From Clostridia bacterium (GTDB lineage Bacteria; Bacillota; Clostridia; Oscillospirales; Acutalibacteraceae): a stretch of DNA of 64,000 nt. Below, in pieces: positions 29,001 to 36,237 of the stretch; positions within the stretch are counted from its first letter, which is position 1, and each line of letters opens with the position of its first letter. Made by a program: the position numbers and the translations under genes. The notes under the pieces were generated by a model. The model searched no databases. It was not told the origin of the DNA and saw only the letters and a list, made by a program, of their open reading frames with translations. The stretch covers positions 31,595-95,594 of the forward strand of contig JAFSEP010000063.1 of assembly GCA_017435665.1 (NCBI GenBank), given 5' to 3'.

Positions 29001-29116
29001 GCAAACTCCGACCAATCTGTTTCTGCAAAACCGCTTAACGGTGCAAGACCGATAAGCAATACTGCAATCATCACCACAGCCAAGGCTCGTTTTGTTGCTT
29101 GTTTTAAATTTTCCAT
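26027..29116 (-). CDS. Secreted mosaic surface protein: Ig-like repeats, BspA-type LRR, Cys-rich repeats, FN3 domains
   Basis: This is a 1029-aa secreted protein with a signal peptide cleaved near GFA (residue 31). Several diverged beta-sandwich repeats fill about 40-500. A Cys-containing HSFT...YTCSCGR repeat lies near 508-560. A short BspA-like leucine-rich block (TTIGSQAFYECESLRSVEL and following) spans about 609-705. Further HSFT/CSCG/GKKCTVCG repeats occupy about 720-840, and two lysine-rich fibronectin type III domains end the protein. Such architectures are linked to adhesion or protein binding at the surface; no anchor motif is seen. The ATG at 29116 is 7 nt after GGAGG. The N-terminal half is visibly more AT-rich than the C-terminal part. 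Confidence 0.82.
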   Translation of the reverse strand: MENLKQATKRALAVVMIAVLLIGLAPLSGFAETDWSEFALTASASSLSVTNVKYANLYIDGKLVKSIGIEKVTIEEGTNGYMIDSNYSGEPIDEPYFYYDDIEPPFVTVFFDDDTSTQLSYDDFEDKMETNFDFILGCYSIDQEKENPWDIGKHSGWFGNEGTFSIEYVVEIVESSIESIEVKDVFLIKDYSGELNFNWIYDNDGEEIFVEWYGYNARPVMLKINYKDGTSKECTYDDLLDGTDFYYHYHDNQSYNNQWSIGEYNAYLDFGVETYKYNVIIGELKEIKAQPIEIVEGTKGSYHSYSYAGEMYYFEDFIYNYHLFTDYNLTFQDGKTAELNYTELENLGSINRIDTQWDENWGIGKHIGNVSLYTYDENEDDDIEIYSIEVDVTIKETPIDRIAISPLFLTEGVDGELSWYGFDFGEFNYFAYDYAPRDITIFYKNGTTVTGSLSDFEDEENDVVLTYCTVDSASDKYWFPGNTYKAGAIYMGVVAEYEINILENASHIHSFTSETIEASCEEDGCVIYTCSCGRKDCEIIVAEGHLDENGDNICEVCGENYSNDDSEDDYTLAATGQCGDKVYWNYNHLTGELVISGEGPMYDYDMDNEYENEFEYSPFNNSEIKTIVVKGGVTTIGSQAFYECESLRSVELQDSVTEIKGWAFLYCYGLTDIWISDSVTRIGWSAFNECPNLANVYYGGNEGDWNEILIDEYNECLTGATIHYKSSHTHSFTPTITKPATCTTSGTKTYTCSCGDSYTEAISATGHKETTLPAKAATCTKTGLTSGKKCTVCGTITAKQQTIKVTGHKEVTVAGKAATYTSTGLTAGKKCSVCGKITVAQQTVAKLTLGKVSGLKAKKIKVAKSSEITLAWIKVTGAKSYEVYQKSGSKWKKIKTTSSTSYTVKKLKADKEYQFRVRAVVDGASGAYSSTLKVETIPETTSLKLKAGSKQLTASWSKVSDISGYEIQYSTSKKMKSAKKVSAKKSAKKTTIKKLTKGKKYYVRVRTYKTVNGKKIFSDWSKVKNVKVK

Positions 29117-29160
29117 ATTCATTCCTCCAAAGTTTTTTCGGAATTTTTCATTCCGCAATA

Positions 29161-29189
29161 ATCTTACAACCCACAAAACAAAATTTCAA
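29161..29189 (-). promoter_or_regulatory. Predicted promoter of the mosaic surface-protein gene
   Basis: On the minus strand, TTGAAA (29189-29184), a 17-nt spacer and TAAGAT (29166-29161) are present. A small GGAAT/ATTCC hairpin lies in the leader. Confidence 0.6.
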
Positions 29190-29243
29190 TAAAAAAAGAA
29201 CGAACGGTCAGTTAAACGGAATAAACGGTAGTTTACAGCTAAA

Positions 29244-29270
29244 AACAGGACGGCATCGCCGTCCTGTTTT
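29244..29270 (-). terminator. Terminator of clpX; copy 2 of the 27-bp repeated hairpin
   Basis: The 27 bases are identical to 25994-26020. On the minus strand the stem is followed by TTTTTAGC. It lies 15 nt downstream of clpX. Confidence 0.85.
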
Positions 29271-29284
29271 TATTATTGTGTTAA

Positions 29285-30559
29285 TTATTCATTTCCTGCT
29301 TTAAGTCTTGGGGCCTTCTTACCGTTTATATGCTCAATTCTCGGCTCGCCCGTTCCTTCAACACACTCTTTTGTAATAACAAGTCTGTTTACGGTGCTGT
29401 CACCGGGAATATCATACATATAATCAAGAAGAAGCTTTTCTATAACCGAACGTAAGCCTCTTGCGCCCGTGTTGTTTTCGAGTGTCTTCTTGGCTATTTC
29501 AAGAAGTGCATCGTCTTCAAATTCAAGCTCAACACCGTCAAGTGAGAACAGATACTTATACTGCTTGATAAGAGCGTTCTTAGGCTGACTCATAATCTTC
29601 ACAAGTGCTTCCTCGTCCAAAGCCTTGAGTGCTGTTATAACGGGCAATCTGCCCACAAGCTCGGGAATAAGACCGAACTTCACCAGATCGTGATGAACAA
29701 CCTTCTGAACAAGAGCGCTTGCTTCAAGCTCCTTCTTTGACTTAATTTCAGCTCCGAAGCCGAGACCTGACTTACCCTGTCTCTTTTCTATAACCTTCTC
29801 TATTCCGTCAAAAGCACCTGCACAAATGAAAAGAATGTTTGTTGTGTTTATCTGGATAAACTCCTGCTGAGGATGCTTTCTGCCACCTGTGGGCGGCACA
29901 TTTGAAACAGTACCCTCGAGAATTTTCAGAAGTGCCTGCTGTACACCTTCGCCGCTTACGTCACGGGTGATTGACGAATTCTCACTCTTACGGGCAATCT
30001 TGTCAATTTCATCAACATAAATAATGCCTCGTTCAGCCTTTTCTACGTCAAAATCCGCAGCCTGAATAAGTCTGAGAAGAATATTCTCAACGTCCTCACC
30101 AACATAACCTGCCTCAGTAAGCGTTGTGGCATCTGCAATGGCGAAGGGTACATCAAGTATCCTTGCAAGTGTCTGAGCAAGTAAGGTTTTACCTACGCCC
30201 GTGGGACCGAGAAGAAGAATGTTGCTCTTTGATACCTCTATACCGTCATCGGAAGAAGTAAAAATTCTCTTATAATGATTATAAACAGCAACGCTGAGAG
30301 CTTTCTTTGCTTCATCCTGACCGATAACATATTCATCAAGCTTCGCTTTGATTTCGTGAGGCTTGGGTAAGGTTGAGGCATCTCTTTCGTTTTTATTTTT
30401 TCCACCGTTCATTTCCGGTGATTCCATCATAATAGACTGACAAAGATCTATACATTCATCACAAATATATACACCGGGACCGGCAATCAGTGTGCCTACC
30501 TGCTCCTGTGTCTTATTACAGAAGGAACAGCGTACCGGTTTATCTCTGTTATCTGCCAT
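29285..30559 (-). CDS. clpX: ATP-dependent Clp protease ATP-binding subunit ClpX
   Basis: This is the AAA+ unfoldase that feeds substrates to ClpP. It has an N-terminal C4 zinc domain (CSFC and CDEC pairs), Walker [15 protein letters not shown], Walker [12 protein letters not shown], the [13 protein letters not shown]-type region ([14 protein letters not shown]) and the sensor-2 region [11 protein letters not shown]. The IGF-type ClpP-binding loop is represented by GLGFGAEI. The ATG at 30559 gives 424 aa, the normal length; the longer frame would need a TTG at 30601. It lies 78 nt behind clpP, with a terminator-like hairpin between them. Confidence 0.97.
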   Translation of the reverse strand: MADNRDKPVRCSFCNKTQEQVGTLIAGPGVYICDECIDLCQSIMMESPEMNGGKNKNERDASTLPKPHEIKAKLDEYVIGQDEAKKALSVAVYNHYKRIFTSSDDGIEVSKSNILLLGPTGVGKTLLAQTLARILDVPFAIADATTLTEAGYVGEDVENILLRLIQAADFDVEKAERGIIYVDEIDKIARKSENSSITRDVSGEGVQQALLKILEGTVSNVPPTGGRKHPQQEFIQINTTNILFICAGAFDGIEKVIEKRQGKSGLGFGAEIKSKKELEASALVQKVVHHDLVKFGLIPELVGRLPVITALKALDEEALVKIMSQPKNALIKQYKYLFSLDGVELEFEDDALLEIAKKTLENNTGARGLRSVIEKLLLDYMYDIPGDSTVNRLVITKECVEGTGEPRIEHINGKKAPRLKAGNE

Positions 30560-30605
30560 AGTTTTTACCTGACCTTTCAAAGAGATTTTCGTTAAACTCA
30601 AAAAA

Positions 30606-30629
30606 CCGGGCAGAGTTAAGCCCTGCCCG
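30606..30629 (-). terminator. Terminator or attenuator hairpin between clpP and clpX
   Basis: CGGGCAG pairs with CTGCCCG. On the minus strand the stem is followed by GTTTTTTGAG. It sits about 47-70 nt upstream of the clpX start, where it could reduce clpX relative to clpP. Confidence 0.75.
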
Positions 30630-30637
30630 ACTGAAAC

Positions 30638-31219
30638 TTATCTCTTATATAAGATTTTATCCACAAGACCGTATTCGAGAGCTTCGTCAGCAGTCATAAA
30701 GTTATCACGCTCTGTGTCCTGAGCAATAGTCTCAATGGGCTTACCTGTATTTTCGGCAAGGATTTTATTGAGCTTTGCTTTTGTTCTGAGAATATGCTCG
30801 GCAACAATCTGGATTTCAGTTGCCTGACCCTTTGCACCGCCTGAAGGCTGGTGAATCATAATCTCACTGTTCGGAAGGGCAAATCTCTTTCCTTTAGCAC
30901 CGGAAGAAAGTAAAAACGCTCCCATACTTGCAGCCATACCCATGCAGATTGTTGAAACATCGCACTTGATATACTGCATTGTATCATAAATAGCCATACC
31001 TGCAGTTACCGAACCGCCGGGGCTGTTAATATAAAAACTGATGTCTTTTTCTGAATCCTGGCTTTCAAGATATAATAACTGAGCAACAACAAGTGATGCT
31101 GTGGCATCATTTACCTCATCTGAAAGAACAATAATTCTGTCGTTGAGCAAACGGGAGAAAATGTCATACTGACGCTCGCCTCTGTTTGTCTGTTCAACTA
31201 CGTACGGCACTAAACTCAT
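30638..31219 (-). CDS. clpP: ATP-dependent Clp protease proteolytic subunit ClpP
   Basis: This is the serine peptidase of the ClpXP/ClpCP machines and forms double heptameric rings. The catalytic triad is visible as S98 (GMAASMGAF), H123 (IMIHQPSGG) and D172 (ERDNFM). The sequence begins [15 protein letters not shown], the standard N-terminus after propeptide-type residues. Length (193 aa) is normal. It is 51 nt behind tig and upstream of clpX, forming the common tig-clpP-clpX quality-control operon. Confidence 0.98.
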   Translation of the reverse strand: MSLVPYVVEQTNRGERQYDIFSRLLNDRIIVLSDEVNDATASLVVAQLLYLESQDSEKDISFYINSPGGSVTAGMAIYDTMQYIKCDVSTICMGMAASMGAFLLSSGAKGKRFALPNSEIMIHQPSGGAKGQATEIQIVAEHILRTKAKLNKILAENTGKPIETIAQDTERDNFMTADEALEYGLVDKILYKR

Positions 31220-31270
31220 AAAATCTACCTCCTTTATTTAGTTTAGTCAAATCTGTTATGTGCTAAACAA

Positions 31271-32599
31271 TTATTCAGCAGCTTCTTCTGCTTCTGCCTT
31301 TGCAGCTGCCTTCTTCTTACGTGCTGTTGTAACCTTTGCATTTTCACGAACGAACTTAACAGCCTTATCTACTGCAATATCCTTCTTGAGAGTATCCTGG
31401 GGAATAACCTTCTTGATTTCTTCAACAGGCATTGAATACTGTTCGGAATACTTTGTGTAAAGCTCGTTAAGGTCTTCCTCTGTTGCTTCAAGGTTTTCAA
31501 GAGCAGCAACCTTTTCAAGAGCAAGACGGATCTTTACTGAGTTTTCCGCATTTTCTCTGATCTGCTCACGGTATGCTTCAACTGTCATACCCATATACTG
31601 AAGATATGTTTCGAACTTGAGACCCTGCATTGAAAGTCTGTAATCCATATCTCTGATTTCGCTGTCGATTTCATTTTCGATCATTGCTTCAGGAATCTCA
31701 GCTACAAGGTTTTCTGCAAGCTTCTCAAATAACTGTCTCTGAATTTCAGCTTCGTTTTCGTTTGTCTTGTCTTCCTTGATCTGTCTTGCGATATCCTTCT
31801 TGAGAAGCTCAAGAGTATCAAACTCAGAAACATCCTGAGCGAACTCGTCATCTGCCTCAGGTAACTGCTTTACCTTAATTTCATGAAGCTTGATTTTGAA
31901 AGTGGCATCCTTGCCTGCAAGCTCTTCAACATACTGCTCGGGGAAGGTTACGTTGATATCAAATTCCTCGTCCTTTGCGTGACCGATAATCTGCTCTTCA
32001 AAGCCGGGAATAAACTGACCTGCACCGATTGTAAGGTCATATTCTTCACCCTTGCCGCCGTCAAATGCAACACCGTCAACAAAGCCCTCAAAGTCAATAG
32101 TTACGATATCGCCGTTTTCAACGTTTCTGCCCTCAACCTCTTCAACACGTGAGTTTCTCTCACGAAGCTCATCAATCTTAGCATTGATTTCTTCGTCAGT
32201 AGCTTCAACCTTCTTCTGTGTTGCCTTGAGGAGCTTATACTCCTTGAGCTCAACCTCAGGCTTTACTGTAATTGTAAGAACAAGCTCAACGCCGTCCTTG
32301 TCCATTTTCTTAACGTCAACGCTGTTTGTTGCAACGAACTCAAGACCAGATTCTTCAATTGCTTTTTCTGCTGCTTCGGGGTAGCAGATTTCAAGAGCAT
32401 CCTCATAGAAGAAACCTTCGCCGTAACGCTTTTCGATCATTGCCTTGGGTACCTTACCCTTGCGGAATCCGGGAATTGCAATCTGATTCTTTGCCTTTGC
32501 ATATGCCTTATTCACAGCAGCTGCGAAGGTTTCTGCATCAATAACGATTTCCAATTCATAGATGTTAGTTTCTGTTTTGTTTGCTGATTTCAAACTCAT
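31271..32599 (-). CDS. tig: Trigger factor
   Basis: This is the ribosome-bound chaperone with peptidyl-prolyl isomerase activity. The N-terminal ribosome-binding signature IPGFRKGKVPKAMIEKRYG lies near residues 43-61. The FKBP-type domain follows (GDIVTIDFEGFVDGVAFDGG, then GAGQFIPGFEEQIIG). The helical C-terminal chaperone domain ends in an Ala/Lys/Glu-rich tail. Length (442 aa) is typical. The ATG at 32599 has a GGAG site. It is the first gene of the tig-clpP-clpX operon. Confidence 0.97.
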   Translation of the reverse strand: MSLKSANKTETNIYELEIVIDAETFAAAVNKAYAKAKNQIAIPGFRKGKVPKAMIEKRYGEGFFYEDALEICYPEAAEKAIEESGLEFVATNSVDVKKMDKDGVELVLTITVKPEVELKEYKLLKATQKKVEATDEEINAKIDELRERNSRVEEVEGRNVENGDIVTIDFEGFVDGVAFDGGKGEEYDLTIGAGQFIPGFEEQIIGHAKDEEFDINVTFPEQYVEELAGKDATFKIKLHEIKVKQLPEADDEFAQDVSEFDTLELLKKDIARQIKEDKTNENEAEIQRQLFEKLAENLVAEIPEAMIENEIDSEIRDMDYRLSMQGLKFETYLQYMGMTVEAYREQIRENAENSVKIRLALEKVAALENLEATEEDLNELYTKYSEQYSMPVEEIKKVIPQDTLKKDIAVDKAVKFVRENAKVTTARKKKAAAKAEAEEAAE

Positions 32600-32641
32600 T
32601 GTTAAAACTCCTTTGTTTATCCTTTGAAATTAACCCGATAT

Positions 32642-32650
32642 ATTATATCA
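32642..32650 (-). promoter_or_regulatory. Extended -10 element upstream of tig
   Basis: On the minus strand the sequence TGATATAAT matches an extended -10 box. No good -35 box is seen. It lies about 43 nt upstream of the tig start codon. Confidence 0.5.
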
Positions 32651-32694
32651 GCATTTGTTTTAAAAATCTATACTTTTTTAAAATTTTATACTAA

Positions 32695-33378
32695 TTATAT
32701 AAGCTTCGGACAGAATTTAAGGTAATCTCCTGAAATAATATCAAATTTTATACCCTCTTTTTCACCGATAAAAGCATTATTTGCCGACGGGCCGTGCAAA
32801 TGGCCGTAATAACAGCGCTTTATCTGCTTTTCTTTAAGCACCGAGAAAATCTCGTTGCAAACCATATTCTGTGTAAGCGGAGGATAGTGAAGAAATACAA
32901 CAGGCTCACCGCCAAGCTTTTCCGCTTCTTCAATTGACCTTCTTATTCGTCCCGCTTCACGCAGAAGGATTTTATTATCGGGATCCTCCTCTGCATCAAA
33001 GAACCACCCTCTGCTGCCGCATACGGTATAGTCACCGACTGAAACAGCATTGTTATGCATAATCTTTATGGTATCAAAACCGTTTACCGAAAGAAAAGTC
33101 TCCATTTTCCGCATGGTTGACCACCAGTAATCGTGATTTCCCTTGAAAATAAGTTTATTACCGGGCAGACTGTTTAAGAACCTGAAATCCTCATATGCAG
33201 CTTCTATTCCCATTGCCCAGGATATGTCTCCTGCTATTACAACGGTATCATCCTCCGTAACAAGAGCTCTCCAGTTCTTTTCAAGTCTTTCCACATAGTC
33301 CTGCCAACCGCCGAAAATATCCATCGGTTTATCTGTGCTGAAGGATAAATGGGTATCTGCTATTGCAAATAATGACAC
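32695..33378 (-). CDS. Metallophosphoesterase of the calcineurin-like superfamily
   Basis: This is a two-metal phosphoesterase with the complete motif set: ADTHLS (D8, H10), VVIAGDISW, KGNHDYWW, FLHYPPL and YYGHLHG. At 227 aa it is close in length and order to a group of predicted phosphohydrolases (COG1768-like). The natural substrate is unknown. The start is GTG at 33378, with an AGGTGAT site; no in-frame ATG fits better. It begins 15 nt after thrC and is probably co-transcribed with it, with no obvious functional link. Confidence 0.88.
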   Translation of the reverse strand: MSLFAIADTHLSFSTDKPMDIFGGWQDYVERLEKNWRALVTEDDTVVIAGDISWAMGIEAAYEDFRFLNSLPGNKLIFKGNHDYWWSTMRKMETFLSVNGFDTIKIMHNNAVSVGDYTVCGSRGWFFDAEEDPDNKILLREAGRIRRSIEEAEKLGGEPVVFLHYPPLTQNMVCNEIFSVLKEKQIKRCYYGHLHGPSANNAFIGEKEGIKFDIISGDYLKFCPKLI

Positions 33379-33393
33379 ATCATCACCTGCCGT

Positions 33394-34890
33394 TTATTCA
33401 ATTTCAAGCATTTTATAAACCATATCAATCATCTCAGCCTTTTCGCAGCAGGAGGTAAATCTTACCTGCTTTTCTTTAAGGTTAGCAAGCTGAGGCGGAC
33501 AGGGCTCTTCTGTTGTTTCGATAAGCTTGTTTACCTGCTCAAACTCGTCAAGATTATCAATTTCATCATCGCATACAGCTTTAAGAACAGATGAAGAGAA
33601 CTTATAAGGATTAGCGGTTGAAGCGATAACCGTTACTGTCTTATCCCCTGTTTCCTTCACATACTCCTCATAAACCTTAACAGCAACGGCTGTGTGGGTA
33701 TCAAGGAGATAACCTGACTTGTAGGTTTCACCGATTGTTTCTGCAGTTTCCTTATCATCACAGCAGCCTGCATCAAACAATTCCTTAATCTGTGAAAGAG
33801 TGTCAGCATCAACAGTATATACACCGTCTGATGAAAGCTTGCCCATCCAGTCTCTGATTGTGGCATCATTGTTGCCCGTAAGGTGATAGAGAAGTCTCTC
33901 AAGGTTACTTGAAATAAGAATATCCATTGAGGGTGAGGTTGTTGTATAGAACTTTCTGTTTCTGTCATATTCACCCTTCTTGAGGAAGTCTGTCAGAACG
34001 TTGTTGGAGTTAGAAGCACAGATAAGCTTTTTAACAGGAACTCCCATCATCTTTGCATAATAAGCAGCAAGAATATTACCGAAATTACCTGTGGGAACAA
34101 CAACATTCATTTCGTCACCGTTTTTGATTTTACCCTGCTCAATAAGGTCGCAGTAAGCAGAAATATAATAAACAATCTGCGGTACAAGCCTTCCCCAGTT
34201 AATTGAGTTTGCAGATGAAAACATCATATTGTTCTCTGCGAGCTTTTCAGCCACGGCTTTATCTGTAAAAATTGCTTTTACGCCGTTCTGTGCATCGTCG
34301 AAATTACCGTTGATAGCGCAGACACAAACATTTTCACCCTCCTGAGTGGCCATCTGGAGCTTCTGCATGGGACTTACACCGTCATTGGGATAAAATACCA
34401 TAATCTTTGTCTGCGGTACGTCCTTAAAGCCTTCAAGAGCAGCCTTTCCTGTATCACCTGAGGTTGCAACAAGGATAACTATCGTCTTATCGGCAACAGT
34501 CTTCTTTGCAGAAACCGTGAGAAGATACGGTAAAAGCTGAAGAGCCATATCCTTGAATGCACAAGTGGGGCCTCTCCAGAGCTCAAGAATACTTGCGTTT
34601 TCATTATAATCGGCAAGAGGAGCAACCTTTTCACTGCTGAACTTACCGGCCTTATATGCACCCTCAACGCACATTGCGATTTCATCTGCAGTGAAATCTG
34701 TAAGATAAAGTGAAAGAACCTTTTTTGCTCTTTCAATATAGCTGAGTGGTACAAGACTGTCTATAAAATCCTTGCTGATTGACGGAATTTCAGTGGGGAT
34801 AAACAGACCTCCGTCCTTTGAAATACCCTGCGCAATAGCTTCTGCCGAAGAAACCTTTACGCTGTTGTCTCTTGTACTTGTGTAAAACAT
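33394..34890 (-). CDS. thrC: Threonine synthase
   Basis: This PLP enzyme converts O-phosphohomoserine to threonine. The PLP lysine is K113 in the GPTCAFKDMALQ block, and VATSGDTGKAAL and the phosphate-binding PTGNFGNILAAYYAK follow. At 498 aa it belongs to the longer thrC type with the N-terminal YTSTRD...DGGLF segment. The ATG at 34890 is 7 nt after GGAGGG. The upstream in-frame TTG (34905) is rejected. It has its own promoter. No other threonine-pathway genes are nearby. Confidence 0.96.
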   Translation of the reverse strand: MFYTSTRDNSVKVSSAEAIAQGISKDGGLFIPTEIPSISKDFIDSLVPLSYIERAKKVLSLYLTDFTADEIAMCVEGAYKAGKFSSEKVAPLADYNENASILELWRGPTCAFKDMALQLLPYLLTVSAKKTVADKTIVILVATSGDTGKAALEGFKDVPQTKIMVFYPNDGVSPMQKLQMATQEGENVCVCAINGNFDDAQNGVKAIFTDKAVAEKLAENNMMFSSANSINWGRLVPQIVYYISAYCDLIEQGKIKNGDEMNVVVPTGNFGNILAAYYAKMMGVPVKKLICASNSNNVLTDFLKKGEYDRNRKFYTTTSPSMDILISSNLERLLYHLTGNNDATIRDWMGKLSSDGVYTVDADTLSQIKELFDAGCCDDKETAETIGETYKSGYLLDTHTAVAVKVYEEYVKETGDKTVTVIASTANPYKFSSSVLKAVCDDEIDNLDEFEQVNKLIETTEEPCPPQLANLKEKQVRFTSCCEKAEMIDMVYKMLEIE

Positions 34891-34917
34891 TTTACATCCC
34901 TCCAATTTATAGTGCCT

Positions 34918-34945
34918 ATTCTATCATAAAATTTATAACTTGCAA
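34918..34945 (-). promoter_or_regulatory. Predicted promoter of thrC
   Basis: On the minus strand, TTGCAA (34945-34940), a 16-nt spacer and TAGAAT (34923-34918) lie upstream of thrC. No T-box or riboswitch-like leader fits in the short space before the start codon. Confidence 0.6.
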
Positions 34946-34996
34946 AGAGTTTTATTAAAGTTTTATGGATAATACCCAATTATTTATATTTTTATA

Positions 34997-35368
34997 TCAG
35001 TATAACAGACCTTCTGTGTTGAAAGCACTTTCATAATGCTTTATTCCGCAGATGTTTTCACCGGATAGCTGAACTTCAATCACGTCAAATCTCGGCTGCA
35101 GCTCCTCCTCAAAATCAAGAAGATACATTGCAGCTGTCATTGCAATTTTTTTCTGCTTACGGTAATTGACTGCTTCTGCTCCTGAAATCATTGTATTATA
35201 CTGACGGGTCTTTACCTCAACGAAAACAATATACTCATCCTTGCGGGCGATTATATCGATTTCACCGTATCGGCTGTGCCAATTTCTGTCAGCAATCTCA
35301 TATCCGAGCTTTCTGAGATATTCGCAGGCAAAATTTTCGCCTTTTGTTCCTTTTTCTTTTATTGCCAT
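34997..35368 (-). CDS. yraN: UPF0102/YraN family endonuclease-like protein
   Basis: This is a small restriction-endonuclease-fold protein of the YraN family; the cellular role is not established. The core motif is visible as RYGEIDIIARKDEYIVFVEVKTR (E36, D38, E51, K53). Length of 123 aa is standard. The ATG at 35368 lies one base after the rnhB stop (TAAGATG) and has no clear ribosome binding site, so translational reinitiation is likely; an upstream TTG at 35380 is the alternative. The rnhB-yraN pairing is common in bacteria. Confidence 0.93.
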   Translation of the reverse strand: MAIKEKGTKGENFACEYLRKLGYEIADRNWHSRYGEIDIIARKDEYIVFVEVKTRQYNTMISGAEAVNYRKQKKIAMTAAMYLLDFEEELQPRFDVIEVQLSGENICGIKHYESAFNTEGLLY

Positions 35369-35369
35369 C

Positions 35370-35969
35370 TTATTTATCAAGTATTTTCTTCAAAAACGTG
35401 AGTCTGTGTACAGGTGATATGCCGAATTGCTCAATACACTCATAGTGAAGCTTGGTACCGTAGCCCTTGTGCTTTGCAAACTGATACTGAGGATACTTTT
35501 CATCAAGCTCAAGCATAAATCTGTCTCTTGATACCTTGGCAAGAATTGAAGCTGCAGCTATGCTCATGGATTTGGCATCACCCTTGACAACGGTCCTTTC
35601 TTCAATGCCCAGACCCGGCTTCTGATTTCCGTCAATAAGAGCAGCATCCGGTTTTATTTCAAGCCCCTCAACAGCGTTTCTCATTGCAAGAAGGGTTGCC
35701 TGAAGAATATTGATTTCATCAATCACCTTTTCATCAACCATAACTATTGAATAAGCAAGCGCTTTTTCTTTAACCACGTCAAAAAGTGCTTCCCTTTTCT
35801 TTTCGGTCAGCTTTTTTGAATCGTTGAGACCTTCAATTTCTAAATCCGTCGGCAAAATAACCGCAGCGGCGCATACGGGACCGGCAAGAGGGCCTCTGCC
35901 CGCTTCGTCAATACCGCACACAACACCGTAGCCTTCGGAAATCAGCTCTTTTTCAAATGAGTAATCCAT
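35370..35969 (-). CDS. rnhB: Ribonuclease HII
   Basis: This enzyme cuts RNA in RNA-DNA hybrids and removes misincorporated ribonucleotides. The active-site region GIDEAGRGPLAGPV (D21, E22) is intact, and the later conserved SIAAASILAKVSRDR and HKGYGTKLHYE blocks are present. Length from the ATG at 35969 is 199 aa. That start has AGAGGA 7 nt before it and is preferred to the upstream ATG at 35990. A long structured region separates it from parC upstream, and yraN follows directly. Confidence 0.96.
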   Translation of the reverse strand: MDYSFEKELISEGYGVVCGIDEAGRGPLAGPVCAAAVILPTDLEIEGLNDSKKLTEKKREALFDVVKEKALAYSIVMVDEKVIDEINILQATLLAMRNAVEGLEIKPDAALIDGNQKPGLGIEERTVVKGDAKSMSIAAASILAKVSRDRFMLELDEKYPQYQFAKHKGYGTKLHYECIEQFGISPVHRLTFLKKILDK

Positions 35970-35994
35970 AAATTTTCCTCTTTTTTCCATGAAT

Positions 35995-36236
35995 TCTTTT
36001 TACTGTAACAACCATAATATAAGTGACGGAAAGAGACCGATGTAGCAACCGGTTGGTTCGGTTGTGAATATCCTCCGGGATAGTCTTTACCTTTTAATCG
36101 GATGTTACTTAAGCGTTTGCCGGACTTTTCCGTTGATAATATATGTTTAGACGGAAAAGCTCCGGATAAACAGCAGCGGATAGTGCTGTGCCTTATCCGC
36201 AGGTAGCCGACGGTCATTGGACTGTCGGCTATCATT
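35995..36236 (-). ncRNA. Candidate structured RNA or leader between parC and rnhB (unidentified)
   Basis: Between the parC stop and rnhB the minus strand can fold into four successive structures. The first is a stem AGCCGAC/GTCGGCT at 36211-36238. The second is GCGGATA/TATCCGC at about 36177-36202. The third is a long stem CCGGAGCTTTTCCGT/ACGGAAAAGTCCGG at 36120-36173, with one bulged base. The last is a closing GTAACA/TGTTAC helix (about 36108 to 36005) enclosing CCGAT/ATCGG and CAACCG/CGGTTG hairpins. No U-run follows any stem, so it is not a simple terminator. It does not match the T-box, FMN, TPP, SAM, lysine or cobalamin signatures I know. A 97-codon frame crosses it but looks accidental. 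Confidence 0.45.
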
Positions 36237-36237
36237 A

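Noticed and set aside
35942-36235. 97-codon minus-strand frame across the parC-rnhB gap
   Set aside because: It overlaps the rnhB start in another frame, has no ribosome binding site, and its sequence is better explained by the paired stems of a structured RNA.
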